From the NCBI GenBank assembly GCA_021234155.1, contig JAJEKV010000138.1:372001-436000 (forward strand): DNA of 64,000 nucleotides, in the 5' to 3' direction. Below the pieces are notes generated by a model that was not told where the DNA came from, did no database searches, and was given only the letters and a program-made list of their open reading frames with translations. Positions within the stretch are counted from its first letter, which is position 1, and each line of letters begins with the position of its first letter. This DNA comes from Isoetes taiwanensis (Eukaryota > Streptophyta > Lycopodiopsida > Isoetales > Isoetaceae). This document shows, one piece after another, positions 21,986 to 36,439 of the stretch. The translations under genes were made by a program, and so were the position numbers.

Positions 21986-22880
21986 TGAAGTATAAATTAG
22001 TCTAGAAATTAAACTTTGATAACCGCTATAAATTAAATTGAAAAAATTATAAGAATCAACAAGAGTCTGAAATATATATAATTTTATTATGGCATCTTTG
22101 AAGAATATCTATCAGATTTGAATAAGTCTAAATTTTGTTAAATATGTCACTCATCATAATTGGTGATGGTGGTACAGGTATTTCTTGATATGCTTTGATA
22201 TGCTGATCACTAACTAGCTGGTGTCTTCTTTTCTGCCTTGACCATGCACATTTGTCTTCTTTTCTGCCTTTTCTGCTGGATTTATTTCCGGGTCTTTTCT
22301 TGTGTCGTCCGCAATGGTGGCTGATTCCAGATAATTTGAAGAACCTCTGGGCTGCCTGCAAAAATAACATGTTATCTATAAGGAAAACAAATTTAACTAA
22401 TAGCATACTTACATTCGTCAATGTCCTATTCTGCCAAAAACCTATAAAGGATTAACACCATAACTTCGTCTGAGATAGGGCATGACGTATTCTTTAACAC
22501 TTTAAAGCAATCGAAAAAAATATCTTCTTCCACAGGATACTTTCTGTATTTCCTTCTAGCGCTCCAAAAAAGCTTTTGAATTCGCGCTCGAGTGATTTTT
22601 TCTTTCCCTTCGCTGCCACTTGAGCTTGCCATACTGACAGACGACGGAAGATTGGACCCTGGATGAATGAAGGGTTCGAAAAAAGTGAGGATGATCTTAT
22701 GTTTTGTCCTATAAATTTTGTCAATGTCCACCTATTGTCTACACGAGCAGGACAAGCCGTCCTAAAAAAAAAGTTACCGAATTGGACTCCGACCTATACA
22801 TTTTGAACAAAGAGGATTTCATCCTCTTCAAATAATGGGGAGGAGGACTTTTTTTATTGTTTATTTTCGTAATATATATA
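21986..22880. repeat. 0.89-kb direct repeat, left copy
   Basis: Starts TGAAGTATAAATTAGTCTAG and ends TTATTTTCGTAATATATATA. The right copy is at 28,311-29,200 (offset 6,325 bp), very similar with small indels. The copies flank 5.4 kb that holds the hAT and DUF760 pseudogenes. Ends are not TG...CA, so LTR status is unproven; a gene-sized segmental duplication is equally possible. Each copy carries the small reverse-strand gene described separately. Confidence 0.88.
22210..22632 (-). pseudogene. Small two-exon gene, left copy, with nonsense changes
   Basis: Exon 1 runs from ATG at 22,632 down to 22,413: MASSSGSEGKEKITRARIQK, then LFWSARRKYRKYPVEEDIFF, CPISDEVMVLILYRFLAE and a TAG. In the right copy this codon is CAG, so it is a C-to-T nonsense change. 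After the stop the frame continues to a strong donor (GAAT|GTAAGTATG). The acceptor TTTTTGCAG at 22,356 opens exon 2 (22,355-22,210) with CSPEVLQIIWNQPPLRTTQE in frame; this copy has a TAA soon after. The product (~125 aa, basic) is not recognised. Upstream of the ATG lies TTTTTTTTAGGACGG and a purine-rich leader shared by both copies. Confidence 0.55.
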
Positions 22881-23194
22881 TGTTATATGATAGTAATAAT
22901 TATCTATCATATTTAAATACGAATTTTAACATAATAATAAAAAAAACACGTTATTATCTTTTTCCTTTTTATTTGCTTTTTTCCATTTTCGTCACTTTTT
23001 CCCTCCTTTTCAATTTCGTGGCTCTCTCTGTTATGTTGCCAACAGGTCACAGTCAGGATTCAAAATTCTTTACAATTTAAGGAATATAAAAGTCCTTTTA
23101 ATCCCAAAACATCAATACAAGTAAAATATAGCATTAAAAATTTTAATTTGCAAAGACAGAATAATGTATTAAAATAAGAACTGCTACAGATTTG
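22881..23194. other. Spacer, no gene seen
   Basis: AT-rich sequence between the repeat and the hAT pseudogene; an 81-aa + strand frame has no domain. Confidence 0.4.
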
Positions 23195-25080
23195 TCAAGG
23201 TACAAGAGGATCACTTGTACCGTTGTAGATTTGGCGACTAGCACTCTTTTTCCATATTTCAATGCTATTACTATAATCAAAATTGCCACAATCATCAATA
23301 CCGTTTATGGTAACATGCAAGCGCGCGTCAAGCATCTTTGATTCCATCCTGTTTGAAAACTTATCTTTTATAGCAGTTCAATGGCTAAACACCGTCTCGG
23401 CAATGGCATTACTTGCACACTGAACAACGGCAACCTGTATCAATTTCAATACATTGCTGAAACTGTTAGCATGTACCTCATTGCATGCAATAGCAACTCC
23501 TATTTCTTCAAGTTTCATGTGCGTCCAATTAGCTTGAACATGTAATTTGAATTCAGCATATTCTCTTCGCAAAGCCTGCCCATCAATCAAAGGTGAAACA
23601 ATATCTTTCTTACCTCCAATCACTACCTTTTTTGACGTTCCATAAAAAGATATGAGCTCTTTCAATTCTTCCTCACCAAACCTTTTGCTACTGTTGGCAC
23701 TTTTTGGCATATTCACTGCAGAAAAAATTCCAAGATGTTTAAGAATAGAACTGTCTTCAAACCTGGCTTCCAAGCTCTTGCAAATAGCTGTTGCATAAGC
23801 TTTTTGTTTTTGAATAGCATCTTCTAAATCAGCCCCATTCACATCCCTTTCAATCTTGAATCCCTGATATTCATCCCCATAAATGCAGCTCCTTAACCCT
23901 TCCATCTTGCCAGCTGGAGGACCATAATATGGAATTATAGGAAATTGACTGCTATCCTCTTGGTATGCATTCAAATCAGGCTGAGGATCATGAAGATAGT
24001 ATTGTTTGATTGCATTTACTTGTCTGCTCACAATACTTTGCACACATGTTACATCAACTGATTTAGCTTGGAACACTTTACTCATTAAAGAGAGGCCACC
24101 AAGAATATCAGCAAGAAAATGTATTAAATAAATGAACTTGAAGTTTGTTATCTGCTTGAATATTTGAAATGACTCGAGCTCTGTATACCTTAAAACAGCT
24201 GGAAAGTCCTCGCATAGCTTGCTTATGGCATTATGTCTACTTAACCATCTTGTAGCATTGATGTGTTCAAGGCGTAACACACTACAAGCCATTTCCTCAA
24301 GCAATTCTTGGAACTTTTCTAACCGTTGGCTACTTCGAGAGAATTGAGATGCAATACCATTAACAATGCCATCAATTTCCAGTGCCCAATCCATACCATC
24401 AAGCTTTTGCAAAAGACGCAAGAACAGACTAAATTTGCTCTATGAGCAATAACAATGCAAAGAAGTTAAAATGGCACTCTCTTTTTCAATCGTCTTTGCA
24501 ACGCCATTCTTATGACCTGTCATGACAGAAGCACCATCTGATCCGAAACCTACCATCTTATACATATCCAAACCAGCCCCACATATATAATCAACAATCT
24601 GATTGCACAAAGTAGCTGCATTGGCATCCTGCACTCTCAACAAATCCAAGAAAGTCCGATGACATTCACCATGCTCAATATAAGAAACACACAACACAAT
24701 ATGTTTTTGAGTAGCAATATCAGTAGACTCATCAACATGGATACCAAAGAAGGGGCTAGCTTTAATATTCTTTAATAAAGTTTGGCGTATGCTCACACTA
24801 ATGCTCAAAATGAATTCCTTACATGCTTGATCATTCTGGTACATAGTTCTTGTGATAGATGGACATTCAGCAACTTGAAGTAACCTGATTATGTAAGCGA
24901 AATCCAACATGGATAGATTTCTTCTTGCCACTGTGTAAGCCGCCCGAAATAAGTTGAGAATTGCCCTGGTTTTTTTTGGCTTGGTTGGTGGAAAATTAGT
25001 TACATGGTGCAGCTTTCTCATAGTCACCACTAGCCGTTGGTCAAGAGCACAATCATGGGAATGGCATGTGGAACAGGTCA
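23195..25080 (-). pseudogene. hAT-family transposase (ZMYM/ZNF862-like, DUF4371) pseudogene
   Basis: Reverse-strand frames give a nearly complete hAT-type transposase body. The N-terminal half (from ~25,075) has a possible metal-binding CSTCHSHDC, then SPFFGIHVDESTDIATQKHI, where the DESTD block carries the first catalytic Asp, and YKMVGFGSDGASVMTGHKNG with the second (SDGASVMxG). At 24,430-24,480 a one-base change breaks the HCIAHR block. The second half continues with FSRSSQRLEKFQELLEE, HINATRWLSRHNAISKL and a C-terminal part equivalent to the hAT dimerisation region. That region is interrupted by a TGA at 23,378 but stays in frame to 23,195 (KFSNRMESKMLDARLHVTIN). hAT terminal repeats and an 8-bp duplication were not located. 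It lies downstream of the DUF760 pseudogene on the same strand. Confidence 0.85.
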
Positions 25081-25486
25081 GATAAAATCAATGAAATAGT
25101 GCTAATGAATATTGCTCATCCCCTGTCCACAAGTTTCCCAACCTGTTAGTTCTAAGTGGGCTCAGACCATCGTTAAATGCAGATAAAATATTCTACACCA
25201 GCCAGGTGAGGATGCTATGATCATTAAAATTGGCATAAAGTGTGCCGAAAATTAAACAGATGGTCCTTGCAATCCGCCATGTTCATGGATTCAGCAATGT
25301 GCATGTCAGCAAGCTCAGACATTTATGACTAGCCTAATGCTATAACATAATTAATCCATTAGCATTCAGACAATAGATGTAGCACATGCAATAATGCGCC
25401 ACAAGCTTTTCCATACACAGCATATACTTTAATATTAATCTTCTGACGACATGCAGGTATTTATGGTACAGAGGAAGTCATTAAAC
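25081..25486. other. Spacer between hAT and DUF760 remnants
   Basis: No coding signal is seen. A further DUF760 exon (the second DUF760 repeat) would be expected here or beyond if the gene were whole; none is recognisable. Confidence 0.4.
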
Positions 25487-26994
25487 CTGTAAATTCTGAG
25501 GTTCAAGAGATTTAAGATCTTTGGGCAGCTCGCTTTTCGTTTTGCCAGAGGCGACTTTCTCGCTTTGCTCTACTTCTTTTTCTAGCTCAACAATCTCGGT
25601 TTCTAATAGTTCAATGTATTCTCACGCATCCATTTCCTTTGGTCCTTCTTCTTTATGCCATCTTAATACATTCCCATTCACATGTGACTTCGAGAGCCCC
25701 TTTCATAATGGTCCCCGGTGTAAAGAGAGCAAGCAGCGGTGCTTATTGCAATGACAAGAGAAATATGACATCAGTTAACTCCTTAAAACAGCACATAAGT
25801 ACATGAAGCTGTTAAAACCACATCCTGGAGTGTATTGTTTGAAGTGAATTACATCCAAAAAGTAACTTCCTTCCCAGCTCTCTCCAAGGTCTCATGGCAA
25901 GTATAAGAAGATTTTAACAACATATAATAGTTATGACGCATGATTTGAAAATGAAGACTAATGGTAAGAAACAAAAGGTTTACCCTGCTTGTATTTGCAT
26001 CTGGCAATGCAACTTGATTGAGACTTTGTTGCAACTCAAGACGATATTGGGCATTCCTAAACATGTACCCAGTCATCATAACACTGTACATAAGCTGTGC
26101 AAGATTTTCGGCAACCTGATTCAAATACGGGTCCCAAATGTAAAAATTTTTATTAAGGAAACATATAATTTAAATACATCGACTATACCATTTTTTTTAT
26201 TTTCCATACAAACCAAAGAGGGTTGTACATGTAATGACCTTTCATCACATACAATGATTTCAGCAACCATTTCTATAATAGAAGTACAAAGTAAAACCGG
26301 ATCGTTACATCTTTGTTGTGATGGTTATCTCAAAAAACTGTGGAGGTAATGTCCCAAGCATATTTGTCACTGTTTGCCGCATTGCTTCAACCACCTGTAG
26401 AATAGCAGGCAACCAAGTGCAACAACAAAAATTATAATGACCTGCTGCAACCCATACAGAACTTCAAAAGGAAAAAACTATAAAAGCTTCAAAATGTCCG
26501 TTTCTAGAGCACTCTTATGCGTAAATCACCTGTGGAGGTGCCCGCTTTATAAATAGTTCCATAAATTCCGGTTGAACATTCCCTACATACTCCAACAGCA
26601 TTTCTCTTCGAGTTTTTGCCTATGACACATCATTGTTGCAATAAACATTCCTTAGAGATGTGCACCTATGTTTCAGAATTTCTGTCTTAATTCGTATTCA
26701 AATCATGATTAAAAATCCCAGTAGTATGTTCTCATTGCATGAAAAAAACATAGTGAAACCAAATTATTGATGAACTCATACAATTGATCTGCTGCCGGAT
26801 GGTGTACTCCCATTTCCTGAAGAGGCTCCATTATTGATAGTTCCATCGGAATAACATCTCCATTGTTGTAGATACTTTCTACTAATTGGGCTCAAAGTAT
26901 CATCTTTAAGTCGGAATTGGGATCTGAAAGAATAACATTTCAAAGCTATTCGAGAAGGTAAACTCCCACAGCGGCAACAATGGGCAGATGGCAA
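25487..26994 (-). pseudogene. DUF760 protein gene, five exons kept, inactivated
   Basis: Reverse strand, exons at 26,994-26,782 (N-terminus, Ser/Arg-rich like an organelle transit peptide), 26,619-26,530 (EYVGNVQPEFMELFIKRAPP), from 26,394 (VVEAMRQTVTNMLGTLPPQF), 26,115-25,984 (VAENLAQLMYSVMMTGYMFR) and 25,741-25,487 (EYIELLETEIVELEKEVEQS, KDLKSLEPQNLQ). The blocks match plant plastid DUF760 proteins of unknown biochemical role. Exons 1, 2, 4 and 5 have AG/GT borders with matching phase 0. Exon 3 lacks a donor: after EITITT the GT is replaced by AAGATG. Exon 5 has two in-frame stops (before KGLSKS and at DA*EYI). The second half of the protein is missing. The start codon is not identifiable; the frame is open upstream of 26,994 to about 27,035. 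Confidence 0.88.
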
Positions 26995-27039
26995 AGATGG
27001 AGAGGAAGAGGAGGGAAGGGCGGGTGTGGCGATGGCAGA

Positions 27040-28310
27040 TCTTTACCAGTTGACCGAGAGTTTACAGGAAATAGGAGGTTTGGAGCAGTCACCAGCATAT
27101 CCTAGGGATATTCTAGCATATACTTAGGATATGCCAAAAACCCACATAAACAAGGGTTTGCCCCCTAGGGGCAACCCAAAAATAGCAGTAAAAATTGCAC
27201 GGGTGCCAGCGGAGCAACATGGGAAGACCTTCCAGCTCCATAACCGCCCCTTCTGATTTCTAGGGTTTTGTCATAGTTGCAGTTGTTAGTTTTCTCTCAA
27301 AACATTCAAAGTATCTTGAGAACCCTAGTTATTGTTCTGCCCCATAGCCTATGTTGAATCAACCAAAGTAAACACTTGTTAGCGATTTGTTTTTTTACAA
27401 TTGCCCTAAAAAGCCCTAGTGAGAGGCTCGGTTCCCTTCCGGCAATTGCAAGTTCGCTTCAATCACTAACCTTTTTTTATCGTTCCAATGGCTAGGCGCT
27501 TTGGTGCATCATATTTAATGTTAGATTATCTTAGCGCTCAGATCTTGTGAAAATGAAACTAGAAGTTACTATCTTTTTTTTTTTACTTCCTTATTCTTCT
27601 TCAATTTTCTGTTTTAAGCTATTGCTATGTCAAGTTTTTTCTATACCATTGTTATCTTTGTATTTTGTCGGCTCTATTTTATATGCCCAGTTTTAAGCAG
27701 CTATAGCATATTCAACAAAACCTGAACTTATTCCGATTTAATAGACAAGGATGTCATTTTAAGATTACATATAATGTTTAATTCTTCTTTATTCTTATAA
27801 TTTTTATATGTTCTAATTATATAGCTTTATATTTAAATTAAAAATGCAATGGTTATACAATGGTAAAATTATTTTTTAGACTAATTTTTACTTGAATCTA
27901 TTTAGAATTAAACATTTCAAGAATATTAATTTTATTTTTTAGTGATTTGATAACAAATTTCAGGATAATTTGTAAATGAAATATAATGGTTTGATAAATG
28001 ATTGACAAAAAACTATATGAGAATTTTATAATTTACAAATTCTTAGCACTATAAAAAAATACTTTAACAAGAGTTTTAGATTGAAATTAATTAAATGCTA
28101 ATTTATTTTTTAATAGCAAATATTAGTTTATTATTGATGAAATAAAATATATTGAAAACCAATTAAAAAATAAACTATTCCTTTTTTTAATTAAAACATA
28201 AACATAATCATTTAATTTGTTTCATCTAGAACTTTCTTTAATCATTTTGAAAAAATAACGTTTTTATCATATAGAGTTCATCTTAGATAAAAATATAATT
28301 CTAAATGAAT
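27040..28310. other. Non-coding, very AT-rich in its right half
   Basis: About 27,540-28,310 is strongly AT-rich with many TTTAATT and AAATTA runs and no usable frames. The left half may hold the DUF760 promoter remnant, but no motif stands out. Confidence 0.5.
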
Positions 28311-30370
<2,060 letters not shown>

Positions 30371-33350
30371 CCTGGACATTTGATTTAGTAATAACACACT
30401 AGTCTTAGAACAAATCGAGGCCGCCCACATTCACATTCAATGTAAGGTGGTTGGGGCCAAGACCCAACAATCACACAATAATGCAATGTTAGAGTGGCGT
30501 GGGTGTCATACATCCTATGGGATGGTGCCAAGTGGCATGACATAAACGAACAACTCTTGGCTGCAAAAGTTACCATCTTCCTGATTTGACCTAAGGAAAG
30601 AGGGAATTTCAAATTTAGTAGTCTAAATAAGCAAAACAAAGATCAACAAAGCCTTTGTTGAGATAACAAAGACCTAAGAATGATCTAACAAAACTAGGGA
30701 ATTAAGGTGCTAGAGAGCACCATACACCACAATTTTCAACAAATATCACAACCTTGTTTAAGCTTTTGCCTTTGGGCAACCCCAAAAGTACAATTTTATG
30801 GTCTAGCAATAGGATGCAAGCGGTACTTTTCATATTAAGTGTGGGGATTCTATGACGTTCTCTCATAATTAATTAAAACTTTGTTCAAATATTACTTAAG
30901 CTTTGTGTAAACATTACCTCAACAATTTCTTAAAGTAAGATTCTTAAATATTCTATTCCTGCAAATAGAAAAATTTTTGATGATTTTTCATAGTCGATCG
31001 ATTATATAAGCCATCATTTTTAAGGCCAATAACATTGCATGGAAAGATTCATTAGATTCTCAACAATTTACTTCTTGATTCATTAGATTCTCAACAATTT
31101 ACTTCTCTATTTCACTATATTCCACAGAGGTTTGTTGAAGATTGATCAAAAGTCATTATATTGTATAGGGTTGTATCAAGTAGAGAGTTGGTGTTGCACA
31201 ATGGAAAGGCTTAAGTTACTCGAAACTATAACAAAAAGAAGAAATAAACATCAGACACTTCACTGCAAAATTCAAAGGCATAACTTAGTCGAAATCATGT
31301 TTTGAATGCACATCACCAAGTATGGATTCTTGCAATGAAAATGCCATCTTGGTGTTGCACAATGCGAAGGCTTAACTTACTCGAAACCACGTTCCAATGA
31401 CTATATGAAGCTATAGCTAAAGAAGAAAGAAAAATCGATGAGAAAATGCAAATGCATAACTTACTCGAAATCATGTTCTAAATGCACACAAATTATCGGT
31501 TCTTGCAATGAAAATGCCAGCTTGAACAACTCATGCTACTGAATGATAATTATCTCAAATAGACCTCGACAAATGCTGGTGAACTTTAAGTGCACTTTTA
31601 GTAAAACAAATATCTCAGCAATTCAATTTGCTAGCATTCTAGTTTACATTTTCTTTTAGGACATATTCCTTTTAAGAGTTCTCTTTCTCAACTGCAACCA
31701 AACAATAATGTAGTATAACTGCAAATTTAGTAGTGGAAAGAGTCACAACCAGCATATTGATAAGCATAGGCCAATTTACTTGAAGTCTCCTTCATTAATG
31801 CCGATTAAAGATGCAACAAGACCCACCATCATAAACGGTATTAAACAGTATACAGATTAAGATCATCTAACCTTCTAAAATATTCTACATAAAACAACAA
31901 AAGTTAAAAGGTGAAAACAGTCAAGCTCATATAATGCATGGCAAGATTACCAAGTAGGATTCTAGCAGGCTGTCAAAAGCATCTATCAGAGTGAACTAGA
32001 GGTGACGATCCTGCTGACTAAGTGCACAATTAACTTACCATATCATGATGAAATCATCAAGGAGCAGGTTCTTTGCGTAAACATTTTGGAGCATTTAGAT
32101 CTCATTCTCATTCTCATTCTAAAGTTATGCCCCACTACATAGGTTTCTGTTTCAATGTAGCATCAAATCCACACATGCACATACTTTAATGAAATCTAGT
32201 GAATTTGATGTTGGTACATATAGTCTGGCTGAGCGGCTACCTGGATTTTGGGCAGAATGCTACCGCAAGAAGAGAATGGAAATGTTAAAGGCTGGTTTTT
32301 TCTCTGATCAAGCATCTACATAGAGTTCAACCAATAAATTTAAGGCAAATAAGATGTACTAAACCTGGCTTTCAACCCAAATGTCACCAATCTTTTTGTA
32401 TGCAAGTACTATTGAATACGAATTCCGAATTCAACATGCTTCGAACATGTCTCTAAACCTGGCTTTCAACCCAAAGGTCACCAATCTTTTTGTATGCAAG
32501 TACCATTGAATACGAATTCCGAATTCAACATGCTTCAAACATGTCTCAAAGCATGTCTAGCCTGTGCAAATTTGAGGGAATAGTTGTAACCATTTTTTAG
32601 GCCATGGCTCTTCGTATGTTCTCACATTTTGCGGGAGAAATTGAATTAGACAGACTTCAAGGATGTCTTCAAACACATTTACTTTCTGTCAGCCTGCAGT
32701 ATGATGATTGCAGCCCCTTTTTATGCTACAATACTTAGTCAAAGGTTAGAAGTTACCTAGGCAGAAGCTAAATACGCCACTGCATATATTTATTTAGGTT
32801 CCAACCTGCTACAAAGAAGGCATAATACTGTCGGGCCAGTCCTCCTTATTCACACCCGCCCATTAAGATTTGATCTCCAAACAATTAATATAAGAGTGAG
32901 GTAACCTCCACCATCCAATTTCCACATAGATCCCATTTCATATAAGCTAAATTGGACTGTTTCTAACAGGGATTGAAATTCATGGTCATTTGTCACTGAT
33001 TTTATGCTTAAACTCTTTATGACCGTGTAACTAATCTCACATGTGCCAACAATGCCGACAGGAATATGAACATTCTCTTGACATTCAGTAAGAAAGCCAG
33101 CAAGTTAAAAGGGCACAGAAATGTAGTAATGTGCAACATGCAATAAATAAATGAAAATGAGAATCTGCAAAGGTCTTAGTCTTGAGGAATATACGGATAA
33201 GGTCAATGCCAGTATGCAGTCCCAAATCTTAGACCCCTAGTAATGATAAAGTATAAGAGTAGGATGGCATAAGCATTTAAAAAAAAAGGCACTTTTTCCA
33301 GAAGTTTTCTCAGCTCATGTTTGGAAGCAATGATGGCTCGAAAAAAAATG
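30371..33350. other. Non-coding stretch with local duplications
   Basis: No gene is seen. An imperfect ~165-bp duplication lies at about 31,187-31,520 (TTGGTGTTGCACAATG and CTTACTCGAAA blocks). The exact 94-bp tandem at 32,361 is listed separately. Confidence 0.5.
32361..32548. repeat. 94-bp tandem duplication
   Basis: Two adjacent copies of AAACCTGGCTTTCAACCCAA... to ...CATGTCTC, differing at about three positions. Confidence 0.95.
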
Positions 33351-33359
33351 GAGATGGCG

Positions 33360-33513
33360 CAGTCACACGATGTTCCTTCATTTTCTTGAGCACCTTCCAT
33401 ACCTCTTCTATAAGGTCTACAACATTCCACGTTGAAATGTTATGCCAAGGCATCTGACCAGGAAATGGCTGTGCATCTTCTACACTGCCCAAACGACTAT
33501 AACCAACAATCAT
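33360..33513 (-). pseudogene. PPR protein fragment
   Basis: The reverse strand reads MIVGYSRLGSVEDAQPFPGQ, MPWHNISTWNVVDLIEEVWK and VLKKMKEHRV. This follows the pattern of plant PLS-class pentatricopeptide repeats (MIxGYxxxGxxxxAxxLFxxMPxxNxxxWNxM). About one and a half repeats remain; the rest decays into short frames. Intact PPR proteins bind organellar RNA. It is too short to be functional. Confidence 0.7.
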
Positions 33514-33647
33514 AGTGGTTTAATTAACAACATTGTGCTGGGGAATTTTGTCAAAAACTCCTGCCATTTCCATAATGATCATTTCCAAATTAATTCCACT
33601 AGATCATGCAACTATTTACCTCAGTTGGAATTATGTATCCGAAAAAA

Positions 33648-34041
33648 CATTGTAAAAATATCATCCTACTTGGTCACACACCTTGCAACTCAACATATAT
33701 GGAATGCGCAAATGGAGTAGCATGGAAGATGCATGGACATGGCATGAATTATAACCATTATTTTGGCAGGTTTCTAAGCTATGGCCAAATTGTGCCTAAA
33801 TCTAAGTATGTGTCATGGGTTTCTATATAACCCAAAGCCAAGACATTGTAAAAAATATCATCTTACTTGGTCTCACACCTTGCAACTCAACATATATAGA
33901 ATGCGCAAATAGAGTAGCATGGAAGATGCATGGAAATGGCATGAATTATAACCATTATTTTGGCAGGTTTCTAAGCTATGGCCAAATTGTGCCTAAATCT
34001 AAGTTTGTGTCATGGGTTTCTATATAACCCAAAGCCAAGAT
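33648..34041. repeat. 196-bp tandem duplication
   Basis: CATTGTAAAAATATCATC... at 33,648 recurs at 33,844; both copies end in TATAACCCAAAGCCAAGA. They differ at a few positions. Short frames at 33,606-34,027 are repeat products. Confidence 0.95.
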
Positions 34042-35556
34042 TCGGATGGGATGCAGAGAAATGTAGTAGTGTGCAACATCCAACAAATAAGTATAGATTG
34101 AAGTATGCCTAAGAGGAAAGATCAATGTATTTACTGATGCTGGAAGACTTCCGTGCCCATTGTTTATAGTGAACAAAGATCAGCTTTGTATAATGAAGCA
34201 GCATCTTTAATGTGTTGTAGAAGTTGTTGGAGCTAACGAGAAATACAGACCTTCAATAGCGAGATCTATTTAAGACTTGAAGAAACCTTGCTCACAAGAT
34301 GTTTATTATACGCATATGGAACTGCATCATACTCCATTTGTCAATTATAACCGGAGTTCAAGAGTTATTTGGGAGTCGCGCAAGTACCGTAGGCAGGCCA
34401 TTGGACTCAATTGTCTGATAGGAAGGCTAGAACTGCACAATGGGCAAAATCCAATGCTCGCCTTGGCAAACCTAGTGAATCTGATGTTGGTGGTTATTAA
34501 AAATACAGTCATTGTGATATGTAATGCTACACATCCTTTGGCCGAGTAGCTACCGGATTTTGAGCGAGAATGCTACCGCTAGAAAGAAATGTTTTAAGCA
34601 AAGATTAATAGATTGTTTTCAAGAAAAACATTTTCTTGAAGAGGTAAGCCCACTCTCATAGAAAAATAAAGCATTCCCGGGCTTAGAATTCGGTGATAGC
34701 ATACACGTTGGGCTGCAATGTTTTGAGCTGCATTGTTCGCAAAAAATACATAGGCTTCACAAGACATCTCTAGTGCACTCAATTTAAACGGGTTTTAACT
34801 ATGTTTGCAAAGAAAAAAATTACCTCGGGCTAATCTCGGCAAATATTTTTCCTAGTGCTCTTGAATAGCTAGCACAATAACCTATTGCAAATACGTCTTC
34901 CATGTTGGGAACTTCCAGCCACTCATTTAAAAGCCCCTGGTCCAATTACATCTATTTCTCCAGATAAAAGACCTAACAAAGAATCAAGGATCTTATAAGA
35001 TACAGGAAATTATAAACTAGGGGGACCTTGCCCACAAAAACGCTGAGAATCGCGAAGCATAACAACAAAGAGTATCATAGAAGGCAACTTCTAAAGGAAG
35101 CCAATATTAGAGAAAAGAAGTGCAGACCAAGGTCTTCAAGAACTTAAAAAGTATTTGCAATAATAGATAATAATATGTGGCCCAAATAAAGTTTGTGGAC
35201 CAGCCACGTAATTTGTTCTTATGATCACTAGTTGGTTAATGTATACACTTACTATTAGACACCATGGTTGCTTAAACTTACCGTTTGCAACATCCATAAG
35301 ATAAACATATTCCCGCTATAACTTAAAAAGCACCTCCTCCCCATTAGGACCTGAACATGACATGTGTAAGATCCAAGCCTGGAGTCTGTGGAACATCATA
35401 TTTGTTATTAGAGGATTAGAAATCAATTGCCGATTAAAATAACAACAAAGCACGCTTACATAATCAGAGATGCCATATTCCCGAGATTCACGATATATAG
35501 GACAATGTTTATATGTTAATTTATCACCAAAGACAACAAATTTGCAGGAGACTTAC
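34042..35556. other. Non-coding stretch, no gene confidently seen
   Basis: Possible intron space of the reverse-strand WD40 remnant at 35,557. Short frames here (e.g. 34,594-34,782 reverse) have no recognised domain. Confidence 0.4.
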
Positions 35557-35634
35557 CTTCATGTCATCAAAACCCGAGAGCAAAAGAGTCCCGTTTGAGT
35601 TCCAAGCTAAAGCATTGACACAACCTTGGTGACC
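35557..35634 (-). CDS. WD40-repeat exon (DCAF8/WDTC1-like), isolated
   Basis: A 78-bp reverse-strand exon in phase 0 encodes GHQGCVNALAWNSNGTLLLS and GFDDMK, one blade of a WD40 propeller. The acceptor (CTTTTGTTTTTAACAG) and donor (AAG|GTAAGTC) are strong. The wording GHQGCVNAxxWNSxGxLLxSGxDD is close to the first blade of plant DCAF8/WDTC1-type CUL4 substrate receptors (for example ASG2). The usual GSDD is GFDD here. Neighbouring exons were not found with confidence, so this may be a relic or part of a gene with long introns. Confidence 0.65.
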
Positions 35635-36305
35635 CTGTTAAAAACAAAAGGCCACTCAAAAGACTTCCAAGCATGCAGTAACAAGTAGACGCAATATAGC
35701 ATGTAGCATGGACAAAAAGCACTTGGCTCTGAAACCCATGCAGAGTGAAAACTAAGAAGTAATGCTAAGCCTATATAGACCGGTCGGGGGGGATATTTGG
35801 CAGTATTATTCAAGTTGAATATGAAATGAGTTTGATCTAGCGGCCTTGCATATGTTAGCGCCATAAGGTCTTGAGTCAAAGCCTCATAACGGTATGACAA
35901 CGTGTAAATAAGATGCTTTAGTCACGGGTTCAATATCTGAAGACCAGGCTGCAACATCACTCAAGCTAAATCAAAAACTTTAATCCCCGACAAAATGCAA
36001 CAACTCAATTTACAATCCCACATTTGTATCACAGGCCAAGAGATTCAAAGCATTGCAACACAAAAATGCTGGTCTAATGTTGATGTACCTTGCAGTTCCT
36101 ATAAAACTATTCAATGATCCATGATAGAAGTCTTGATGCATGATGTGATCCACCCTGAAAATGCTGCAAGAAGATCAAACGAGAAATTGGCCTAGTCATG
36201 ATTCTTGTGATGATGCAAATAGAAGAAGGCAAATTAGAAACGTTGATCTAATCATTGCAATACAGAGTAAATGAAAATATCATCAGTGCAAGAAAAGACA
36301 CATAC

Positions 36306-36433
36306 CATTTGCTCCAAGCAATAGACATTGGCAAATTGCTCTGCTAGATTGCCAAAATGCTTTTTTCTAGATTGCTCACACTCCTCGGAATGCCATTTTC
36401 TTGTCTCCGCCAGAGGCTCCATAAACTCTAGTT
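36306..36433 (-). CDS. Candidate exon, unrecognised
   Basis: 128 bp on the reverse strand between an acceptor (TCTTCTTGCAG) and a donor (ATG|GTATGTG). One open frame encodes 42 residues including EFMEPLAETRKWHSEECEQS and FGNLAEQFANVYCLEQM. It is on the same strand as the WD40 exon 0.7 kb downstream and could belong to the same gene, but the phases were not reconciled. It is charged and helical-looking; no family is recognised. Confidence 0.35.
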
Positions 36434-36439
36434 CTGCAA

